DNA from: Agroathelia rolfsii
Lineage: Eukaryota; Basidiomycota; Agaricomycetes; Amylocorticiales; Amylocorticiaceae
Assembly: GCA_018343915.1 (NCBI GenBank)
Contig: JABRWF010000004.1
Location: forward strand, 4,216,001 to 4,280,000
Length of the DNA stretch: 64,000 bases
Direction: 5' to 3'
In this document: positions 58,897 through 64,000 of the stretch, piece by piece
Numbering within the stretch: the stretch's first letter is position 1
Layout: the number at the start of each line of letters is the position of its first letter
Notes under the pieces: model-generated
The model's database searches: none
Told to the model about the DNA's origin: nothing
Seen by the model: the letters and a program-made list of their open reading frames with translations, nothing else
Made by a program: the position numbers and the translations under genes

Positions 58897-61725
58897 CTAC
58901 AAATCAAAAGCATCGCTCCTCCATCCACCTCTTTCTCTTTCCTCTTCTTCTCGCATTTGCATTCTGTTCCCGGCTTCCTCGACATACGTTCGTGTCCGTC
59001 TAGCCCTGGCAGCAGCATCCTCCGCTTGCTCCACAACACCATGCACCTCATCAGATACTTCCTCGATCATCTGCCTTGTCACATGCATGCCAGAGGATCC
59101 GTGATTCTGCTCGGGCAGAATCTGAGCACCGGCACCGACAGCGAGCAACGTTTGACCTTGCGCTTCGCCGTGAGAATCAACCGTGGTCGTAGAATATACT
59201 ACGCCTTTCATCGTAGCTTTGGTGTCGCTTTCCACACGTGTGCCATCGGCAGAGGGCTGCTGCTCTCCGACCAAAAATAGGTTCTTTAGTACGGACCACG
59301 TATATGCCGGCCATAGCGTCCGTTCATCGCCTCTATACGACATGGCTATATCTGCTTCGGCACTCCGCATGGCGCGCTCCAAAGAATCCAGCCCAGTCCG
59401 GACGTATTCTTCGATCGCCTTTGACAATAGCGTGCTTATGACTGAGGCTGCGAGCGGTTGCAGAAATAGTGTGTTGAGGATATAATGCCGGCTGTTTGTG
59501 ATTTGGAAGGCAAGGCCGGGTAAAGAGCTAGAGACGGAGTTGACGGTGAACAATGGCTGATCGGGTCGTTTTGGTGCCGTATACATAATATCCACGTCCA
59601 GCGATAGTCCTTCTCCCTTGTGCCCTGGGCGACCGATGTTTACATCCAGCAGGCCCTCGTCAGTATATCCAATGGCATTTAGAGACGAAAAGGGTGTGTA
59701 GGAAAGCTCGTAGGCTATGTCCGATATTGCAAGACGAAGGCCGTCGACATGAACCTGTAAACGATCTGATGTTGTCGTTCTTGTCATGGAGGCGCTATCA
59801 TCAAATAGCATGCCTACATTCGTCGCAGCGCTATCACCATCTGCCGTTATATCAAAGCAAAGCTCCGTCCAATTTTGCACAGAGACGTGATCTGGAATCA
59901 GACTTGTCCCAGCACCGAGATTCAGTGTCTCAATGGCGACCTTGATGGGCCCTGAGATAACCTCAATCCTCGGCATGAGGAAAGGAAAGCCTTTCAAGAG
60001 ACGTAAGACACGAGGCACCGCCCATGACATGAGTTCTCTCCAGACAGAGATGTGGCCAGTGGTAGCTAAATGCAGAGAAGATACTGATAGATTGTCCATA
60101 GCTTCCAAGAACTTCAACAATGAACGGTTACTTTTCAGTTCCTCGGTATACATGGATGCGCTCTGTATAAGCGATGCGAGATGCTCCGACCACTGTGCAT
60201 GAGACTCAGAGTTTGAGATGGCCAATGCCTGATCGTACAGCGATTCTGCGGACCGAGTTCCCATGTGCGATGTGGCGAATCTTGGATTGGCTAGAGCGGT
60301 CTCTATCCAAGATTGTACGGATGAAAGAAAAGACCTCAAACCTTCGTCCGCGGTTCCCGGTGCAGATAGGGCATCGGAAATGGTGAGAGAAAAAGATTGT
60401 TCGACAGCTTCAAAAGGTCCAAAGCGGTACAGCAGGGTTTGAACATCCGACCATAGCGCGTCGAAGGCAGGAGAAAACGTAACATGAGGTGAGATGATGA
60501 TAGGAGAATCGGTAACATTGGACATGGCTGTAGACACTTGCCGAACCTTGGATGTGTATTTATTCACCAGGTTAAGGATTGTATTCAAAGCATGGAGTGT
60601 ACGCTGATCCTGATGTGCCTGTATGAATAGCTATAATTGCCGATCCATAGATGAGAGACGGAACAAATGCACAAAGCGGAGGAAAGGCTCACCTCTTGGA
60701 TGCATCCAATGGTGACTTCTTTCAAGCGCCTTTCGCCTTCCTCTTTCATAGTCCTACTCTCCTGCACGCCCGCCTCCTGGGCTTGAGCAAAAGCGTCGGC
60801 TATGCGAGCGCCTATTGTACTAGCGGTCGCTACATCCATCCGTGTTGTCTCTTCCAATGCACCAGCACCAACCTGAACCTGAACTGCTGCATTTCCAACG
60901 CGTACTGCAGCCTATTTGGAAGAAAAACTGTCAAGAAATTCGCCTTTAACATTTTAACAAGACTCTTACTTCACCGAGCAAATATCTGAAAGTGTCCAAT
61001 ATAGACCCGAGTAGAAGACGAAATGAAGCGGAGGTAATAAGAAGAACCAAGACGGATTTGACGGACACTGCAAATGTACGCAGGTCTTGGTTGATCTCAG
61101 GAGGTGCTGGTGCTGGGCCAGCTGCACGAATGTTTTGAGTTGCAATTAGAGTCACGTAGCAACAAGCACACGGTACACACCTTGGTCTGCAAATTCGGCG
61201 AGTCTCTCATTGGTTTTGTCTATCACTACTTCCGTATCTACCTGAATAGGCGACTCGTCTTCTTCGCCAAGCCGAGACGCTTGGTATACAATCTCCTGTA
61301 GAACATCATCGTCTAAGATGGGATGATAAGGTTTTCAGTCCAGGGGTCACCCACTAGGGTGGTGATGGAAATGCATGCTAACCATTTTTCTCCAGACCAA
61401 GTAGGATAACGGCCTCGATGACCGCCCTGAAATCCTTGATGACATTTGCAAATGCCGAATTGCTCGCACCAGTGGCATCATCAGCATCAAAGACTCCGGA
61501 ATGCAGTGTTTTTTGCAGGAAAAGATTCAGTTGTGCCTGCGACGGTAGCTTTCCGGAATGGATAGCGGCGACGACATCAGCAAAATGGTATGCACGAATG
61601 CGGTCACGGTCCGTGCCGTTCTCTGGTCCGCCGGACTCGGTATCTGACAAGAGCGGTTCATGGTCTTCAAGTTGAGAGCGAAGCTTGCGGCGCCGACAGC
61701 GCCTACATGATAGTAGGGCGCCCAT
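58897..61725 (-). CDS. HAM1-like domain protein (lipid-binding type, function unclear)
   Basis: Exons 61725-61383, 61312-61181, 61121-60970, 60911-60693 and 60618-58897 give 855 residues. The N-terminus MGALLSCRRCRRRKLRSQL has a Gly2 and several Cys, so myristoylation plus palmitoylation is plausible, hence a membrane-tethered protein. It is helical up to about 280 (ADVVAAIHSGKLPSQAQLN, LLITSASFRLLLGSILDTF, AFAQAQEAGVQES). The long last exon carries the beta-rich part (VTFSPAFDALWSDVQTLLYR, LSYTPFSSLNAIGYTDEGLL). Overall this matches basidiomycete proteins of the HAM1-like N-terminal/DUF4449 group, relatives of bactericidal/lipid-transfer folds. The biochemical role is unknown. Only four introns, unlike most neighbours. 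Confidence 0.78.
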
Positions 61726-62217
61726 ATACTGTTTCAGCAGTTAGTGGGAGATAGCGAGTATCACCAAGATGTGGACAGGGCGAGTTGCGCTGCTGGAATA
61801 AATGACATCATCATTGTTTGAAGGCAAAGGTTTGCTGACTGCGGAAGTATATTGACATCCTGAGTCATTATTATACAACGGACACACAACTTCTAGCACA
61901 ACTCATCTTTTGCAGCGACTACTTGGATAGGCAATAGTCCTACTTTCTTGATATACCCAACTTGGACATGGCACCAATAATTGTATACTGAATTTCGAAG
62001 CATTGTTAGCCGGATACCCTGCCATCGTGGAATGGAACCAGCTGCACTGGTTATCCCAATCACTGCGGCCACTGGCACTATAACGCCGATTCCTTATCAC
62101 CTTAGATCCTTCCGGGAGTAGCCGAGTTTTACAAGTATGACTTGTTGTAACCAATGATTCAAGTTCATACTGTGACAAACTTATGGCACTTGTTACTTGC
62201 AAGACATGCGTATCACA

Positions 62218-62664
62218 TCAATCTCGTACATGTAATGGGTGGGGACATGCGATTCTGTCGCGTTGTTGATGCTGAAGATCCTTCAAGTTCTGTATTAATT
62301 GACTAATCTTGACGTTCATGAATATGAATGAATCATTGACCGACAAACGGAGGTCTAATATGTGTTCGGTGCCGGTATCTACTAGCTTCAATTGGCCGTG
62401 ATACGGGTATGAAATATCGTCCAAGGTTGAAGGCGTCTTTTTCAATGCACGAACGCCGCTGGCTTGCAAGGTATACGCACGAGTAATAGTATATCCAAAT
62501 TGACCGGCACACATAACCCGGCATATTGCGTTAGCACATTGCTTGGACTGAAACACTCAAACTTTCGAAAACCAGCGGCGTTCACACCAAACAGTACTAA
62601 TGGCTTGCTGCGATTGAATATCAGAAGCCGGACATTTATAGCTATGTAGTGAGGAAGACGCCAT
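62218..62664 (-). pseudogene. Unidentified frame broken by one TGA
   Basis: From an ATG at 62664 the minus strand is open for 35 codons (MASSSLHSYKCPASDIQ...), meets TGA at 62559-62557, and continues in the same frame for 113 codons to 62218. The second part contains YHGQLKLVDTGTEHILDL and NVKISQLIQNLKDLQHQQ, which look protein-like, but I know no match. No intron of usual length removes the stop. Either a recent pseudogene or a chance open stretch. Confidence 0.22.
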
Positions 62665-62751
62665 GTCTTGTTTGCCTGGGTTCTAGCTATGGATAGGCAA
62701 CGCGCACAGTTGTATATACAGCATGCCTATGGTCGCATTAGGAATGCACTT

Positions 62752-62769
62752 GTGTGTGTGTGTGTGTGT
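62752..62769. repeat. (GT)n microsatellite
   Basis: Nine or so GT units followed by a TATG tract in the terminal spacer. Confidence 0.75.
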
Positions 62770-64000
62770 ATGTATACAAATGTGTGCAGGGATGAGCTGA
62801 CACTATCATGATGATGATTGCTGTCAATCAAGACAAAAGAAGACAGACACGTCTCCACAGTGTAGGTAATACCCTAAGTAAGATTATTATAGAGATTTAA
62901 AGGTACAGTGAGGATAAGGAGGGCGTAGAAACGTCCCACTGGCAACTGAGTCCACATGGACAGACAAATGAACGAACGAACGCATGTCTAGCGGCAATAC
63001 GAAGACTCGGGTATTACATATACCAAGTACTATGTGCTAGAAACAGCTAGAACACCGTGTGTGACAGTACCCTTACGATATTGACTAGCTGAAGTTGTAA
63101 GCTACACGTCCCCGGCCCGATTTGTACACGCCAGTGCAAATCGACATCCGTGCACTAGAACCTTGACTGCAAACGCAGCAGAATCAACTCATTTTGAGTT
63201 TGACAGATGGTTGTCCTTCTTCTGCACCCTTCTACCTCTACCGCAGCGACCACGGGTCCAGAAGATGAAAGAAGCCAACGAGAGGGAGAACACGGCGAGC
63301 GGCATGCCGCCACATCATGATGGTACTCGAATGCATTCGTATACATGTATATCGTTTCCCAATTGGGGTTCAAAAAGCGATCATCGACATTGCCCTGACT
63401 TTGGGATTATTATTGACTTGAAACCACACAACAGATCGGGTGCTCTCAAAAGCCGTGACTATGCTACCAAGTGGGGATGGGATTCGTGTCTAGATGCATG
63501 TACATGTAATGATGTGAAGAACTAGAATGGCTGTCCTATACTTACCCAGAGTGTAGAACGACATTCAGACCATTTTATGATATTATTGCTATCGCATGCT
63601 ATCCGGTAAGGGCAAAAGCCCGATCGGGTGAATTTGTAACCAGCTGCGGCCTCGAAGGTCTTCAGGGGGCCTCGTTTCTTTCTTCTTTCAGCCACACATC
63701 CATCACTGTGGGGATGATCAACGATCCGGACATGAGACGAGCAGGACGGATATTGTGCGGTATTCCAGATGAGAGGACAGGCTGATCATTCAGGCATTCA
63801 GTGGCCGATGTTCATTCCGATACAATACAATGACCACGATAGCCTGTATACAAACCAGTGACAGTTTTTTTTTTGCCTATAGAGCGACATGCTTGAAAAA
63901 CACTTTATTGAGTCTAATAAGCGACTGATGAGAGTGGACAGAGTGTAGCGAGAGTTCTGTAGCATGAGAGGCGAATATGATTCGAGTCGAGAACATTTGG

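Larger units (their letters stand above)
61726..64000. other. Terminal gene-poor stretch
   Basis: About 2.3 kb to the window edge without a convincing gene. It holds the minus-strand frame with one in-frame stop (62218-62664, listed separately), a (GT)n tract at 62752-62769 and scattered short frames. A gene could begin beyond the edge. Confidence 0.45.

Overview
The window is nuclear DNA of a filamentous basidiomycete, most likely an Agaricomycete. Genes are dense on both strands and cut by many short introns (about 40-95 bp, GT/AG, with CTAAC/CTGAT-like branch points). Gene content is typical of the group: a GtaA-type glutaminase, a HAM1-like-domain protein, a Tul1-type RING ligase, F-box proteins and a divergent histone H3/H4 pair. 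The species cannot be fixed from sequence alone; an affinity to Sebacinales is only a weak impression. I assembled 24 protein-coding genes exon by exon (about 130 introns, every joint checked for reading phase) and one intron-containing tRNA.

Layout. 0-4.3 kb: a possible decayed membrane-protein gene, then an F-BAR/RhoGAP protein (Rgd1 type). 4.3-7.1 kb: no gene seen. 7.1-18.9 kb: conserved genes, namely an F-box protein, kinetochore subunit Nnf1, a secreted Ser/Thr-rich protein, a type II phosphatidylserine decarboxylase, a coiled-coil RING protein, tRNA-Gly(GCC) and a dienelactone-hydrolase-family protein. 19.2-31.4 kb: a gene-poor, AT-rich accessory island with three same-strand paralogs of a family I do not recognise. 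A nearly perfect inverted repeat with arms of about 320 bp lies 172 bp past the stop of the middle copy. 32.8-61.7 kb: a housekeeping block with argininosuccinate synthase, a GPI-type aspartic protease, two METTL21-type methyltransferases, an F-box protein, the mitochondrial rhomboid protease, histones H3 and H4, Tul1-like ligase, L-fuconate-dehydratase-like enolase, glutaminase, mitochondrial phosphate carrier, DHBP synthase (riboflavin pathway) and a HAM1-like protein. 61.7-64 kb: no convincing gene.

Functional themes. There is no metabolic gene cluster. The conserved genes serve unrelated core functions: arginine and riboflavin synthesis, phospholipid synthesis, mitochondrial import and proteolysis, chromatin, and Golgi ubiquitination. 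The most unusual material is the 19-31 kb island (paralog family plus giant hairpin). Also notable are five GC-AG introns needed to keep genes in frame, an H3 tail lengthened by four residues, and a helically phased pair of CACGTGG boxes upstream of the phosphate carrier gene.
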